This document shows positions 1 to 12,104 of a DNA stretch of 64,000 nucleotides, in pieces. The DNA is taken from NCBI GenBank assembly GCA_963556495.2, contig OY747712.1:28036235-28100234 (forward strand), given 5' to 3'. The position numbers and the translations under genes are program-made. How positions within the stretch are numbered: the first letter of the stretch is position 1; every line of letters starts with the position of its first letter. The DNA comes from Valencia hispanica (Eukaryota > Chordata > Actinopteri > Cyprinodontiformes > Valenciidae). Under the pieces are notes generated by a model, which made no database searches, was not told the DNA's origin, and saw only the letters and a list, made by a program, of their open reading frames with translations.

Positions 1-1729
1 CTGTCTTGGAAGGATATGTTAGATCTTAGGCAGAGGTGAACATAAAATGGAAGGAAATGGAACCTTAAAAATTCTCACTCATGTAAGCTTTTTTTATTAT
101 TATTTACATTCACACAACAACACCAGTACTGCAAATATGTGTCAAGCAGACAGGTACCTGTTACAGCAGAGAGATGCATAACTAAATATACGTGCACATT
201 GTGTGTGTACTCACCTGGAAAACAAAAGACCAATTCCTGTATTGGTAACAACAAACTGAAGGCATATCGTGAATGTAGCGAAACGTTTTGAAAGCCAGCT
301 ACTGTCAAAACTTCTGCTGCCCCGAAGTGCTAATTTTACAGCTTCTTTAGATCTATTTGTGTCCCTGGAAATTTTCCTAGCAGTTGCTGAAATGTGAAAA
401 GCCAGTGTTGGTTTAGTTTTCACTGTGCAGCACCCCACTGAATGTAGGCTGCACGCAGATGGCTGCTTGTTTAATATTCTCTGGCTATGAGTGTCCACTG
501 TAAACTAATGACGTCTGACAGATAATATCAAGACAGAGGAGCTGCTTTATATTGTGTTCATTCAAAATCTCTGCCTGTTGCTTGCCTGCAGCAGGGATAA
601 AGCCTCCTAATATTTCAGCAGAAAGCAAAATATGCTGATAGAGAAAACACACTGAATCAGAGCTAGCTGAAGAATCGTTTTATAAACAATAACACATTAA
701 AAGCCATGAATACAAATGTAGTATGGTTATAGGAGAAACAGAGGCACAAAATGTATGAGCTATATAACTTATACAGTACTGAGGTGAGTGATGATTTCGA
801 AAATGCAGAGATTCCATCCAGATTTAATACAAATCCATTCCATGCTGATTCAGATGTTTTACATTCAGAACTCAGGAGCTTATTTATTATTTACTCATCA
901 GCATGCTTTAAAGTTTTCTCATTTGATTTATGAAGGGATACAAAGTTCCCCATTCCTCAAAGTCTGTTGTTTTAAATCTTATGGGAAACTAGTGGAAAGT
1001 GTTGCTTTCCCTAACACTGCTTTATTTCTTGCTGTTAGGAATTTTATAAATGTGACACTTGTTGCCTGTTCAAAAGCAAACTCACATTTTTGTTCTTGAT
1101 TTGTTTTAAATTTGAATCCCTTTTAGATTTACTACCTGGCTTTTGCATGCCCAGAATAATTTTTGTTTTCAGTTTCCGCTCAATTATAAAGCCATTATGA
1201 GGTAGATTTTTGTACCATATTTTTGTACTTTCAGTTCCAGTTTGGTCATCTGCTACCACCCAAATGTTTCTACCAAAACAGACACAGGGTGTCAACAATA
1301 TGCTTTTGGAAAATCAAGCATGTTTACTGCATGTACAATAAGAATAAAAGGACCATAGAAAAAATGTAGACTGACACATAGTATGCCAGAGTTTTCAAAC
1401 ACAATGACATTATTACTTTTTCACATTGTTGTTAAAACTTAGATTTACTGCCGGGCAAAAATAAGTTTAAATGTTTGCTTTTGTATGTGAAGAGTGTACT
1501 GTAAAGTACCATTTACTTAATGGTATTACTTTCTCAATGGCAAAACCCTGTGTCAAGTAAAGGTACTGCAGTCTGTGTAATATACAGGTGAAAATATTAA
1601 CTACACCAAGATGAAGCTACAAGTTCTGCTAATGCGGTGGTCAGATAGACTTAGAGGTGTATTTATTGAATGAGTTTATATAGATGCAAGCCAAATTAAG
1701 AACATGTCATTACAAAATATAAGCCTCAT
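1..1729. other. No gene or repeat recognised
   Basis: AT-rich sequence with only short chance reading frames. A strong-looking splice donor (CAG then GTGAGT) lies on the minus strand near 210-217, at the end of a 95-codon open stretch (498 down to 211). No family motif supports an exon there. Confidence 0.5.
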
Positions 1730-2786
1730 CTAAACGTTCATCCTGTATGTTGGACCCAATCCCAACCAATTTATTTAAGGAAGTGTTCCCCTTTGGTTCC
1801 TGGCCTCATTTTAGATATGATGAATCTATCCTTAGTAAATGCATATGTACCACAGAAATTTACGATTGCTGTAATTAAACCTTTACTTAAGAAACCTTCC
1901 GTCAATGAAGATGACTTAGTTAATTACAGACCTATATCTAACCTTCCTTTCTTATCTAAAATCCTTGATAAAATAGTTGCTAATCAAGCATGTGAGCATC
2001 TAAACAGTAACGACCTGTTTGAAGAATTTCAGTCAGGTTTTAGAGCTCATCATAGCAATGAAACAGCACTGGTCTAATGTCCTCAGATAATGGACATGCT
2101 ACTGTTCTGTTCTTGTTGGATCTCAGTGCTTTTGAGACAGTCGATAACAATATTCTCCTAGAAAGGCTTGAACATGTTGCAGATATCAAAGGAACAGCAC
2201 TAGGGTTATTTAAATCATATTTGTCAGACAGATTCCATTTTGTTCATGTAAATGATAAATCTTCATACTCGAGGGTTACTTGTGGAGTACTACAGGGTTC
2301 GGTGCTTGGACCAATTCTTTTTACTAAATATAGGTTTTCAATTGGTAAAATCATTAGCCAGATAGGATAACTTTTCACAGTTATGCAGATGATACACAAC
2401 TGTATTTATCCATAAATCCTGAAGAATCCAGTCAGTTAGATAGATTACAGGCATGTCTGGAAGACATAAAAACCTGGATGACGCTAAATATTTTTCTCTT
2501 ACATTCTGACAAGATAAAATTTGTGGACCAGAAGCTCTAAAAAAGAAACTGCTTAGTCAATCACTTCATCTGGGTGATATAATAAATTGGCCTCCAGTAA
2601 TAACGTAAAGAACCTTGGTGTTTTTTTTTTACATTTATCCAGGAGTGATGCTGAGAAACCAGTCCATGCATTTGTTGCTTCAAGGCTGGACTACTGTAAT
2701 GCTTTACTATCAGGAAGTCGACAAAATGTAATTAAAAGCCATCAGTTGATCCAAAATGCGGCAGCAAGATTATAAATAGATATTAA
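1730..2786 (+). mobile_element. L2-type LINE, 5'-truncated, left half
   Basis: This is the left part of an L2-clade non-LTR retrotransposon. The readable protein starts just before 1750 (LDPIPTNLF) and continues into reverse-transcriptase blocks typical of L2: IKPLLKKP, NYRPISNLPF, FQSGFRAHHS, a motif-A region LLDLSAFETVDNNIL, and [10 protein letters not shown] near 2383-2410. The element has no endonuclease or ORF1, so it is 5'-truncated as most LINE insertions are. It breaks off at a TTAA (2783-2786) where a miniature transposon is inserted, and resumes at 9943. Coding sequence is damaged throughout, so it is a dead copy. Confidence 0.85.
1748..2775 (+). pseudogene. L2 reverse transcriptase fragment, decayed
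   Basis: This is a remnant of L2 ORF2, which copies element RNA into DNA at the target site. Three separate open stretches can be read, 1793-2077, 2077-2370 and 2587-2775, divided by stops and frame changes. In motif A the usual [11 protein letters not shown] pattern has become SAFETVDNNIL, with the first catalytic Asp replaced by Glu if aligned this way. The YADD core is still visible at about 2386. The thumb region (LDYCNALLSG, then LIQNAAARL) is followed directly by the TTAA insertion. The C-terminal part is found after 9943. Confidence 0.8.
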
Positions 2787-3072
2787 AGGGGCTATATGCA
2801 ATTTTCTGAAATTTAAACTCGCGACTGACACCATGTGGCCAAAAACGGAACTGCTCTTTCTTTTTGCTCGCTCTCGCAGCGCACGCTCGTGCGCCGGTCA
2901 CTCTCAATCTTCTATCTTTTTCGGGCACTTGTCAGGAGTTTAACTTTTTTAGTCTTATGTGGAGTTACTGTTGGTGTCAAAGTTGTCCTTGGTCTCTTCT
3001 CTGTATTCGCACAATCCATTGAACTGCTTGCGAGTGCTGACTACCGGTAGTGGCAGAGTGATCTGAAACATT

Positions 3073-3088
3073 TAACATGAATGCGCTT
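3073..3088. repeat. Left target-site duplication of the L1/Tx1 insertion
   Basis: TAACATGAATGCGCTT occurs here and again at 9744-9759, immediately outside the two ends of the nested LINE. The uninterrupted sister element at 59547-60045 has a single near-identical copy at this place, so the duplication arose from the LINE insertion. Confidence 0.92.
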
Positions 3089-3287
3089 TTTTTCATAACA
3101 TAACTATTTCTTTCTCTCTCTCTCTCACCCTCACCCTTCACACCTTCACAACTTTCTTCTATTTTTCTCTTTCTTATATCTCGGCTTTTGGATTTTCAAT
3201 CAGGCAACCCCAGGCACAAACTAATAATACACCTGTGTTTATCTGTTTCTATGGTGATATGGACTTTACAACTTTTATCTCAAAACT

Positions 3288-6200
3288 ATGACTACTCTAA
3301 GGTTTGTCACGTGGAATATTCATGGAGCTGGCACCAGAGAGAAAAGAGTTAAAATTCTTAACCAGCTTAAAAGATTGAAGGCAGATGTCATCTTATTACA
3401 AGAAACCCATAAATCTACCTCAGCTGCAGATGATCTTAAATCCCCTGAGTTTCCTAATGTGTTTTCTGCATGCTATAACTCCAGACAAAGGGGAGTAGCA
3501 ATATTAATAAATAAAAATGTAAATTTTACAGTAATAGATACAGTTACAGATCCAGAGGGTAGATTTATTATAGTAAAACAATCTATACATAACCAAAAGT
3601 TATGTATTGTCAGTATATATGGTCCAAATGTTGATGACCCCTCATTCTTTCATTCCTTCTTCTCTGTGCTCCTTGAACACATGGATTGCTCACTTCTTCT
3701 TGGGGGCGACCTCAACTTTGGTTTAAATGAAGAAATAGACAGGCTCAGCACAGCAGGGACTCAGCGCAGCTGGAAATCTATAGATATAGTCAAACAGTAC
3801 ATGAGCGATTATGGACTTTGTGATGCATGGCGATCACTTCACCCCAATGACAAAAAATATACTTTCTTCTCAAATGTCCACCATTCATATTCTCGACTGG
3901 ATTATTTGTTAGTCAGCAGCTCACTGTTGACTGACATTTCAGACACTGAGATACACCCTATAGGTGTTAGCGATCATGCTCCTGTTTCTCTAACTTTAGT
4001 AAATAAAACAGAAACACCTCAAAGCAAAAATTGGAGATTTAATATATCCTTACTTAAGGATAAAGAATTTATTAAACATTTTGAAAAAGAGTGGGCTTAT
4101 TTAGAATATAATGACCTCCCTGGTACGTCGCCATCCATTCTTTGGGAGGCAGGAAAAGCTGTGATTAGAGGTAAAATAATCTCATTCTCATCAAATAAAA
4201 AGAAAATGGAAAAAAACTTATTCAGGAATTAGAAGAAACTATTAATTCATTAGAAGCTTCTCTAGATGAGGAGAGAATAGGCAAAATCCGTAATGCAAAG
4301 CTAGAATTAAATCAAATTATTAATAAACAGACCCAGTTCTTAATTCAAAGACTTAGGATAGAAAACTTTGAACAAGGTAATATATCAGGTAGATTTTTGG
4401 CTAACCAGCTAAAAATTAATAAAGAAAAAACAACTATATCTGCTATTAAAGATCAGACCGGGAATACAGTATATGATCCTGGAAGAATAAACAACACATT
4501 TAAAGAATTTTACAAGGCTTTATACTCACCAGAGATAAATCCATCGGATCATGAAATTGAACAATTTTTTGATAACATAACACTACCTAAATTATCTGAA
4601 AGTCAAGCGATGGCCCTGGATTCACCACTAACAGCGGCTGAACTCCAGGAGGCCCTCCAAGGCATGCCCAATAATAAGGCTCCAGGCCCAGATGGATTTC
4701 CAGCAGAGTTCTATAAAGAATTCTGGAATATTCTGGCACCAACATTCTACAGAATGCTGCAGGAAACCAAGGAAAATGGCCAACTCCCACCAAATATGAA
4801 TTCTGCCTACATTAGTCTTCTACTAAAATCAGGTAAAGACCCTTTGTTTCCTTCCAGCTATCGTCCCATATCCCTCATTAATGTTGATCTTAAAATAATC
4901 TGCAATGCCCTCGCAAAAAGGATAGAGAAAGTAACCCCTCTTATAATACATCCTGATCAAACTGGTTTTATTAAAGGGAGACATTCATCCACAAATTCAC
5001 GTAGATTAATAGATTTAATAGATTTTTCTAACTGTAAAAACATTAAAACTAATATATTATCTTTAGATGCAGAAAAAGCATTTGATAGAGTTAACTGGAA
5101 ATTCTTATTTGTAACCTTACATAAATTTGGCTTTGGAAATTATTTTATAAACTGGTTGAAAATATTATACAGTTCACCAACAGCGTGTATCAGAACAAAT
5201 AACCAAACATCCTCTAGGTTTTATCTTCAGAGAGGTACCAGGCAGGGATGTCCTCTCTCTCCCTCCCTGTTCGCTATTTTTATTGAACCTCTAGCTGCAG
5301 CGATCAGGCAAACTCACAATATTAAAAGCATAAAATGCAATAACATAGAACATAAAATCAGTCTTTATGCAGATGATGTAGTACTTTTTCTCCAGCATTC
5401 ACAAACCTCTTTCTCTCAGGTAATCGGGTTGATAAACTCTTACTCAAATGTTTCAGATTATTCTATAAATTGGTTAAAATCTACAGTTCTTCCAATCAAT
5501 TGTTCTGTCCAGAATCCAACTAAGACACAACTGCAGTCAGGGAATATTACCTATTTAGGTATCAATGTCTCACCAAGACTGGCAGATTTAATAACGCTAA
5601 ACTACATCCCACTTTTAAAAAAAGTGGAAGATGATCTTGCTAGATGGAAATCTCTACCCATATCACTTATGGGAAGGGTTGCTTCAATAAAAATGATGGT
5701 TTTGCCCAGAATCAACTACTTATTCTCAATGATCCCAAGTAAACCGTCACTAGACTGGTTTAGATCTCTGGACTCCTCTATCTCTAAATTTCTTTGGAAA
5801 GATAAACCCCCACGTATCAGCTTAAAAACACTGCAGAAGACCAAAGAAAAAGGAGGTCTAGATCTACCAAACTTCCATCATTATTTCTTAGCCAACAGGC
5901 TCCAATACATATCAAGATGGTTAAAACATAGCTTCCTAGACGAGTCCTGGATAGACGTAGAACAGACACTATGTAATAAGATAAAACTTTCAGCCCTACC
6001 ATTTATTAGCTCAAATATAAAACAATATGAATGCTTTAAAAGCATAAATATCAGCTCCTCTCTGACAGCATGGTGGGAGTTTCTAAAAATGACAGAGTCC
6101 ACAATAATCCCATGCAGACGTACACCCATCTGGAACAACCCCGACATCTTGCAAAAAAAATGTATGATAAATTTCCCAGTCTGGAGGTGCAATGGAATTG

Positions 6201-7009
6201 AATACCTGGAACATATATTTGAAGGAACAGACTTTATCCCATTTAATACATTAATTACACAATATGGAATTGATAAAAACAAATTCTTAGAATATCAACA
6301 AATTAAATCTATTATTAAAGGTAAATTTAGGCTCAATACAGCTGAATTACAAATTCCAGCAAGAGTTTTAGATTTTCTTAATCTCAACCCCCCCAAATTG
6401 CTGTCTAAAATATACAAAACTTTATCTACATTAGATGAATCAATAGCCATCCCTATTTCAAAATGGGAGGTGGATTTATCAGCCAGCTTTGACCAAAACG
6501 TCTGGTCTCAGATATGTTTAAGAACCTTTAAAATAACTAAAAATCCTAATTTGCAATTAATACAATACAAAATCCTTCATAGAGTACACTATACAGGTCA
6601 ACGAATGTTTAGGATGGGTTTTACGCCGTCTAATACCTGCTTATAATGCACAAGCAATATACCAGATACTTATGTTCATGCGCTTTGGTTCTGTCCACCT
6701 GTTAAGAAATTTTGGTGCCGGATATGTGAGGACTTATCAGAGTGTCTGAAATGTAACATCCCACCATCTCCCTCAATTTGCCTGTTAGGAAATTTAAATG
6801 ATGTCACCATGGACACAAAGTCAGTTCTAATGGTTCACATTGCCTTATGCATCGCTAAGAAAACTATCCTCCTGAACTGGAAAAATAAAAAAGCTCTTAG
6901 TATTAATCAGTATAGAAATCTCTTGTTGGACCATATTGGTCTTGAGACGGCCTCTGGCTCCCTATCTGATCAATCTCTCTGGGCTCCTTTGATTGGCTCC
7001 ATCACCTAG
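3288..7009 (+). pseudogene. L1/Tx1 ORF2: APE-type endonuclease plus reverse transcriptase, disabled
   Basis: ORF2 nicks the target and reverse-transcribes LINE RNA. The N-terminus is an AP-endonuclease-like domain: TWNIHGAG (Asn10), LLQETHK (Glu39), GGDLNFG, RLDYLLVS and the C-terminal GVSDHAP (Asp/His). The reading frame shifts in a run of A residues at about 4211-4217. It then stays open through the RT: LQGMPNNKAPGPDGFPAEFY, SYRPISLINVDLKI, DAEKAFDRVNW (motif A), RGTRQGCPLSPSLF (motif B) and SLYADDVVLF (motif C, 5366-5377). A TAA at 6644-6646 interrupts the last part. The same frame continues to 7009 and holds a Cys/His cluster (TC..C, then YVHALWFC) like the L1 C-terminal zinc-knuckle region. 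The start at 3288 is the first ATG before the conserved endonuclease N-terminus. Confidence 0.9.
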
Positions 7010-9743
7010 TGGGGGTGGGGGGCACTTGGTTTTGTCGTTTGGGACACTGTTGCTGATGTGGGGGTTTTGGGGTTGGAGGCGTCTGGGGGGGACCCCGGGG
7101 GGTGGGATCACTGGGTGGATGGGGCGCTGGACGTCGTGGTCGGCCTGGGGTTGGGCTTTGGGTGGTGACTCCTGATGGCTGCATGCGGTGCCTTGGGGTG
7201 TTTGCACTGGCGAACTCAACCTGGGTGTCTAGTGTCTTTTGTGTTTTGAGAGTAGAGCGAATGTCAGGGTGGGTGTAGTTCCCCTTCTGGGATGGGGCTG
7301 GGGGGACTGCCTTGGGGTCCGTGGGGCTTTGTGGTGCTGTGGCCGTGGGCCCCGGGTCGAACGTGCCGTGGCCTCCCTCCCCTGGTGGATCCCGGTGAAC
7401 AGCGGTGCCTATTGGGGTCAGTGGGGGAGCTGGCTCCCTGGGAAGACATTTTGTCTCCCAGTCCTTCCCTCCCCAACCCTGGACACCTCTGTCCACCCGC
7501 TCCATCACTTTACCACTCATATAGGGTCTTGGGGCATGGGCACATCACTGGGGTGCGAGGAGGGGCTTCCCTCCTCGCTGTCCCGTGGTGTCCTGGGTCC
7601 CAATTTTAATATACAACTTAGACACTCCCACTTATAACATTTTCACACGACACATATGGAGGGACTTTGGGGTGGCACACTTTTCGGCATCCAGAGGGGG
7701 AGCGGTACAATCAGCTTCACCTCTGGTGCCGGTGCCCAATGTTAAACCACATATAGACACTGAGGGCTTGGGGTGGGGGTTGGGGGATGTGTGACTGCCT
7801 CCCCCACATCCCACCCCTCTGTTTTAAATGCACATTATAACAACACGCATCAACACCATACTCGAGCGGGAGGATGGAGGCTAGGGGTCCGGAGGAGGAC
7901 AGGCGGTCTGGTCGGGGTCCTGGGCTGTTGGGCTGCTTTGCCACTGTGGGGCCCTTGGCGGTCTGCTTGTCTCCGTCCTAGAAGGTAGGGGGTCCACCTC
8001 CCGGGTCCGGGGGCTGGTGGCTCTACTGGGGCATCGGTACCTGGACCTGGGAGCATAAAGTGTGCATGGGGTGTGTGAGTGAGGGTACAGCGTCATTTTT
8101 TTGGGTGTCTTGGTGAGTCAGTGAGAATGTATGGGTTTAAGAGGGAGGGAACGTATGACTGTGTCTGTATGTCTTTGTCTACCTGTCAGGTTGGATCTTG
8201 GTCTGCCCCCTCGCCTGGCGCACCTCAGGCCTTACACTTAATGGGGGGCCTATTTCCCCTCCGTCACTCCCCGCCGGTGACGTGGGCCCCTGCCTGCCAG
8301 TGCGCCGGTGGTCAATCCGGTTCGGACCTAGTGCGTGCCTGGCCGGGCCTGGGGGGGCCGATGTATCGGTCGGCCGATGCGCTGGGCCGATATCTTCCTT
8401 TGGTTGGTTGGGGCACCTCTTTTAGAGGTGCCAGGTTTGGGATTGTTGGGTGGTGCCTGCTCGGTGGCTCGGCGGGATGCGGATCCGGCGTCTCTGCTCG
8501 TTAGATCACCTGTTCTGTGCGCACCGTGCGTGGCCGGTTCATCGGCGGGTTGGACCGGCCCTGGCCCTCGTTGGATGCCTGGTCTCGGCGCCCTGCGTTG
8601 GGCGGGATCAGGACCCGGGAGCTGGTACAACTTGGCGTCCAGATGCTGACTGAGCCCGGCCTCGGGATGCGGTCCGTCCCCTGCGGCTATTGGTGGGGTG
8701 CTGGGATGTTGGCGGTGGGGATTGGCCTAGGGTGGAGGCATCGCGTGGTGGCCGGCGGCCGGCTGCGGCCCCTGCAGTGTCGGGGGCCCCTCATCGGCCG
8801 GTCCCTTGTCGGGTCCCTGCTGGGGGGTGGGGTGCCCCTGGGCCCCGGCACCTCCGGTCCGTTGACCGGCCCGCCCCGGCGCGGCCGATTGCCGGCGGAG
8901 CCCATGGGCTCGTCACTGCTGCCCCCCGGGCCCCTGCATAGTGGCCGCTGGATGTTCCCCTGGGGTTCTCCTTTGCTCCTCTCTTGGGGGATGCGGTCGG
9001 CCCCGCCCGGGTCCGCCTGGGGCTCTGGCGGTCCTTTGGACGTCTTTGCTCCGATCTCCTTCATGTCTGCATCGATTCCTGGGAGACGGATTGATGTCTG
9101 CTCACACCAACTATCGAACACTCTTATGGAGAAACCTTATATGCACCAGCATGCTAACACACACACATAGATGTGGGGTCTCTGGTGTTTAAGGATATAT
9201 TCTTGGGCTGAGGTTATCATTACTAGAGCTTGATTAATCGGTACCATGAGTTTTTCTGTGACATTGTTGTTGTATTTTTATATCTATTTTTTTGTGATGT
9301 GGTTGTGTAATTCTTAGTTCACAATGTTTGGTTGGTTTTGTCGATGTTCCTTTTTCGTGTTTTGTTTTGTTTTCCCCCCTCTCTCTGCCGTCCTGTGGGT
9401 ATGGAGGCAGACTTCAATGTCTTCCTGTGTTTTCTTTGTTCCCCTTCCTCTCTTGTATTTTCAACTCACCCTCTCTCATGACATTTTGTTTCCTACCTCT
9501 CTTCTTCATCTTCCTTCTTTCTTCTCCTTAATTTTCCGTCTCCGTGTCCATGACATCAGGAAATAAAAACCCCAACAATTCATAATAAAGATTTTTCACA
9601 CATAAATCAAGTGGAGCACTATAGCAAAAGCTGTACAGCTCCGCTTGTGAAAGTAAATCTGTTGGGCTTCTACTTGGTACTCAGACACCAATTCTGAGCT
9701 CCACACTGCCAAACAGGACACGTTTAAAAAAAAATAAAAAAAA
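7010..9743 (+). mobile_element. L1/Tx1 3' UTR, 2.7 kb, G-run-rich
   Basis: This stretch follows the ORF2 stop (CACCTAG at 7003-7009). Its first 2 kb are rich in GGGG runs and G+T on the sense strand, which creates many long but meaningless open frames on both strands. The last 350 bases change to a T/C-rich then ordinary composition. They contain AATAAA (9561-9566), a conserved hairpin and an A-rich tail. The last 330 bases recur at 16288-16624, and the first kilobase recurs in diverged form at 22758-23920, which confirms the 3' UTR assignment. Confidence 0.85.
9608..9647 (+). promoter_or_regulatory. Conserved stem-loop in LINE 3' tail
   Basis: CAAGTGGAGC (9608-9617) pairs with GCTCCGCTTG (9638-9647): ten pairs with one U-G wobble around a 20-base loop. 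In the second tail copy (16488-16496 with 16519-16527) the wobble is a normal C-G pair, and the next base pair is lost by a change. Some LINE RTs recognise a 3' hairpin to prime reverse transcription. That role here is inferred. Confidence 0.55.
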
Positions 9744-9759
9744 TAACATGAATGCGCTT
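9744..9759. repeat. Right target-site duplication of the L1/Tx1 insertion
   Basis: This is an exact 16-base repeat of 3073-3088, directly after the A-rich tail. The interrupted miniature element resumes at 9760. Confidence 0.92.
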
Positions 9760-9942
9760 GATGTCAAGACCGCAGACAGCGACAGAAAATAGAAAAAATT
9801 GGATACAGGCTTATAGGTGCACCCACTGTGAGCTGACAGTGTGTAAGTATGCTCATCAGGAGATGTTTGAGTCATAAATGATCAAATAAAAAGACTATTG
9901 TTACGTTTATTTTGGGGAAAAAGTTGCATATAGCCTCTTTAA

Positions 9943-10858
9943 AAGGAGAGATCACATTTCTCCTGTTTTAACCTCCCGACATTGGCTCCCTGTTAAACCT
10001 GTTAAATCTAGAATAGAATTTAAGATCCTCCTTCTAACATATAAAGCCCTTAATAATCAAGCTCTGTCATACAACAGAGATCTGATTGTTTCATATGTTC
10101 CTAACAGAGCACTTTGTTCTCACACTGCAGGTTTACTTGAAGTTCCTATGATTTCTAAAACTAGAATGGGAGGCAGATCTTTTAGTTATCAGGCTCCTCT
10201 CTTGTGGAACCAGCTCTCAGTTTTGGTCCGTTAGGCAGAAACCCCGTGTACCTTTAAGCAATTCTCAAAACTTCCCTTTTTGATAAAGCTTATAGGTAGT
10301 GTTGCGTTATTTGCTGTCATTTCGACTGTTAACTTTGTTTTCTCAGTGTTTTTTCTCTCCACAGAAGCTACACGTGGTCTGGAATCCTCCTTAGCTGCAA
10401 TGCCCTGTTGGACGGGAGGCATCCCAGTAACTGAGCCTCCCCCCTGTACTGTTATAAACGTTTTACTTTCTTTAATATAGAAAGTACTGTTTCATCAGTT
10501 CTTTTCTTTCTGTGTTTCTGCTCTGTCTTCTCGAACCCCCAGACGGTCGTTGCAGATGGCCGCTACTAATTAGCTAGGTTCTGCTGGAGGTTTCTTCCTG
10601 TTAAAGAGGAGTTTTTCCTCTCCACTGTCACTACATGCTTGCTTAGTATGAGGGATTGCTGTGGTTAGAGTCTGCATCCACTGGGCGAAACTGCCAGTCA
10701 ATGACTCGATGCAATCTGCTGGGATTCCTTAAATAGAAAACTAGCTAAAACTTTAAACTGATTGGTATGTTTGTATTGAAATAACTTTCTTGTAAAGTAC
10801 CTTGAGATGACATCTGTTGTGAATCAGCACTTTATAAATAAACTGAATTGAACTGAAA
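9943..10858 (+). mobile_element. L2-type LINE, right half and 3' UTR
   Basis: L2 resumes exactly after the TTAA that closes the miniature element. The end of ORF2 is readable from about 9965 to 10231, with LPVKPVKSRIEFKILLLTYKAL, RALCSHTAGLLEVP and RMGGRSFSYQAPLLWNQL. These blocks are typical of fish L2 C-termini. The 3' UTR follows (10232-10858), with the widespread L2 motif of a Gly-rich GGAGGTTTCTTCCTGTTAAA type at about 10588-10607. It ends in a short tail of TTGAACTGAA-like repeats near 10845-10858. The frame is broken, so this is non-functional. Confidence 0.85.
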
Positions 10859-11868
10859 TTGCTGTCGCAGACTACAGAAAAGTGAAAAGCAGTGCAAGCT
10901 TGCCCCTCGACCTAACTCTAGAGAAAAAATAAAAACAGTTGAACAATAAAAAGACAAATATGCAGGTGTGGAAGAAGGACAAACACAAAGAAGCAACACT
11001 GAAATTAGGGTGAGCCATTGATGCATTGAGCTAAGATGAAATGTAACAAAGTCTGCTTTCTCCTGTCGGCGGTACACTGTGTGCATCTTGGACCAGATCT
11101 TTATTCCCAAAATGTTCTTCCTGAAGAGCAGACAAGTGTTGCCCCGGTGAAGCAAAATATAGTCTGACAGATTTTCATCTAAACACGTCAACATTATGGA
11201 GCAATTTTGTGGCTATGCTGTTTTGTATGCTACATAAGACATAATTATGCATGATAACGGTAGAAATTAGATTGCAGCTACTACTTTTATTATTTTCTTT
11301 TAGCATTTTTATAGCCCTTTCCTAATGCTACAAACTTTACATATAGGAGATCCCAATACATTCGGTCAAACTGATTTTAAGGGGCACAGTTAATGCCAAA
11401 ACCTTCTGAAAATAGAAACTATTTTAAAGTGTGTTCATTCTGAATGGAAAATTAATCCAAGTTTATGGAGACCTTGTTGGACTTTTGTATAACAAAATGT
11501 ATATGACACAGTGATGACAGAGAAAACATAAATGGATTTTTCACACATATGTGGAAGTGCACAATGGGAAATCAGAGGTGACAGAAAACCCCAAGTGGCT
11601 GACATGCTGCCAGCCTAGAATGAAGAGTTGGTAAATGGCTGCTGTATTTCGACACGTCTTTTCAGATGCTTGCTTCCCACATCCTTCTGTATGCAGAGGG
11701 ACGGGCACAGGCTTGAATATTGTTATATTTCATTTTATAACCGTTTTTTAGAATATTATGCAGCAACATTCAAAACACAGTGCCCTATGAATCATGTTTT
11801 TGCAGAATGTGATTTAATGATCTGTCATTGTAATTCCCTTTTAAGTGGCCAAATATGTTTCTAAAATA
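10859..11868. other. No gene recognised
   Basis: Intervening sequence between the L2 end and a Tc1 terminus. Only short unsupported reading frames are present. Confidence 0.5.
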
Positions 11869-12104
11869 CAGCGGGGCAAAAAAGTATTTGGCTGCCACCA
11901 ATTTGTGCAAGTTGTCCCACTTAAGATGAGAGAGGTCTGTAATTTTCATCATACACATCGTACACAACCACTGTTAGACAGAATTTAAAGAAAAATTCAG
12001 GAAATCACATTGTACGATTTCAAAATAATTTATTTGTATAATGGTGCAGAAAATAAGTATTTGGTCAATAGCAAAAGCTTACCTCAGTACTTTGTAATGT
12101 AACC
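11869..12104 (-). mobile_element. Tc1-like transposon, left terminal part
   Basis: The element starts after a TA (11867-11868) with CAGCGGGGCAAAAAAGTATTTGG, the terminal inverted repeat of a common fish Tc1 family. A second internal motif AAAATAAGTATTTGGTCAATA follows near 12049-12068. The transposase of this family reads leftwards, so this is its C-terminal side. The element is interrupted at about 12100 and resumes at about 16622. Confidence 0.8.

Larger units (their letters stand above)
3089..9743 (+). mobile_element. L1/Tx1-type LINE, 6.7 kb, inserted in TTAA element
   Basis: A non-LTR retrotransposon with a short pyrimidine-rich leader (3089-3287), one long ORF2-type coding region (3288-7009), a very long G-run-rich 3' UTR (7010 onward) and an A-rich tail (about 9724-9743). 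The endonuclease and RT motifs and the Cys/His C-terminus are of the L1 group, most like fish Tx1-like or L1 elements. No ORF1 is present, so the copy is probably 5'-truncated just upstream of ORF2. A perfect 16-bp target-site duplication shows that it arrived as one event. It carries one frameshift and one in-frame stop and cannot be active. Confidence 0.9.
2787..9938. mobile_element. TTAA-flanked miniature inverted-repeat element, copy 1, split by a LINE
   Basis: The ends are inverted repeats: AGGGGCTATATGCAA at 2787-2801 and TTGCATATAGCCTCT at 9924-9938. Both are flanked by TTAA (2783-2786 and 9939-9942), which fits a TTAA-target DNA transposon such as piggyBac or Kolobok. L2 sequence continues across the pair of TTAA sites, so the insertion interrupted the L2. 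Without the nested LINE the element is about 481 bp and has no coding capacity. Its body (2787-3088 and 9760-9938) matches the uninterrupted copy at 59547-60045 closely. The superfamily is an inference from target site and end structure. Confidence 0.85.

Noticed and set aside
211..498. Minus-strand open stretch ending at a strong splice donor
   Set aside because: No domain or family resemblance, and donor-like sites of this quality occur by chance. Noted only as unassigned.
2835..3050. 71-codon frame in the first TTAA element
   Set aside because: The same region in the second copy has indels that break the frame, so it is not a conserved protein.
7002..9192. Many long open frames on both strands (up to 217 codons)
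   Set aside because: They lie in the G-run-rich LINE 3' UTR, overlap in all frames and have no family motifs. The lack of stops follows from composition.
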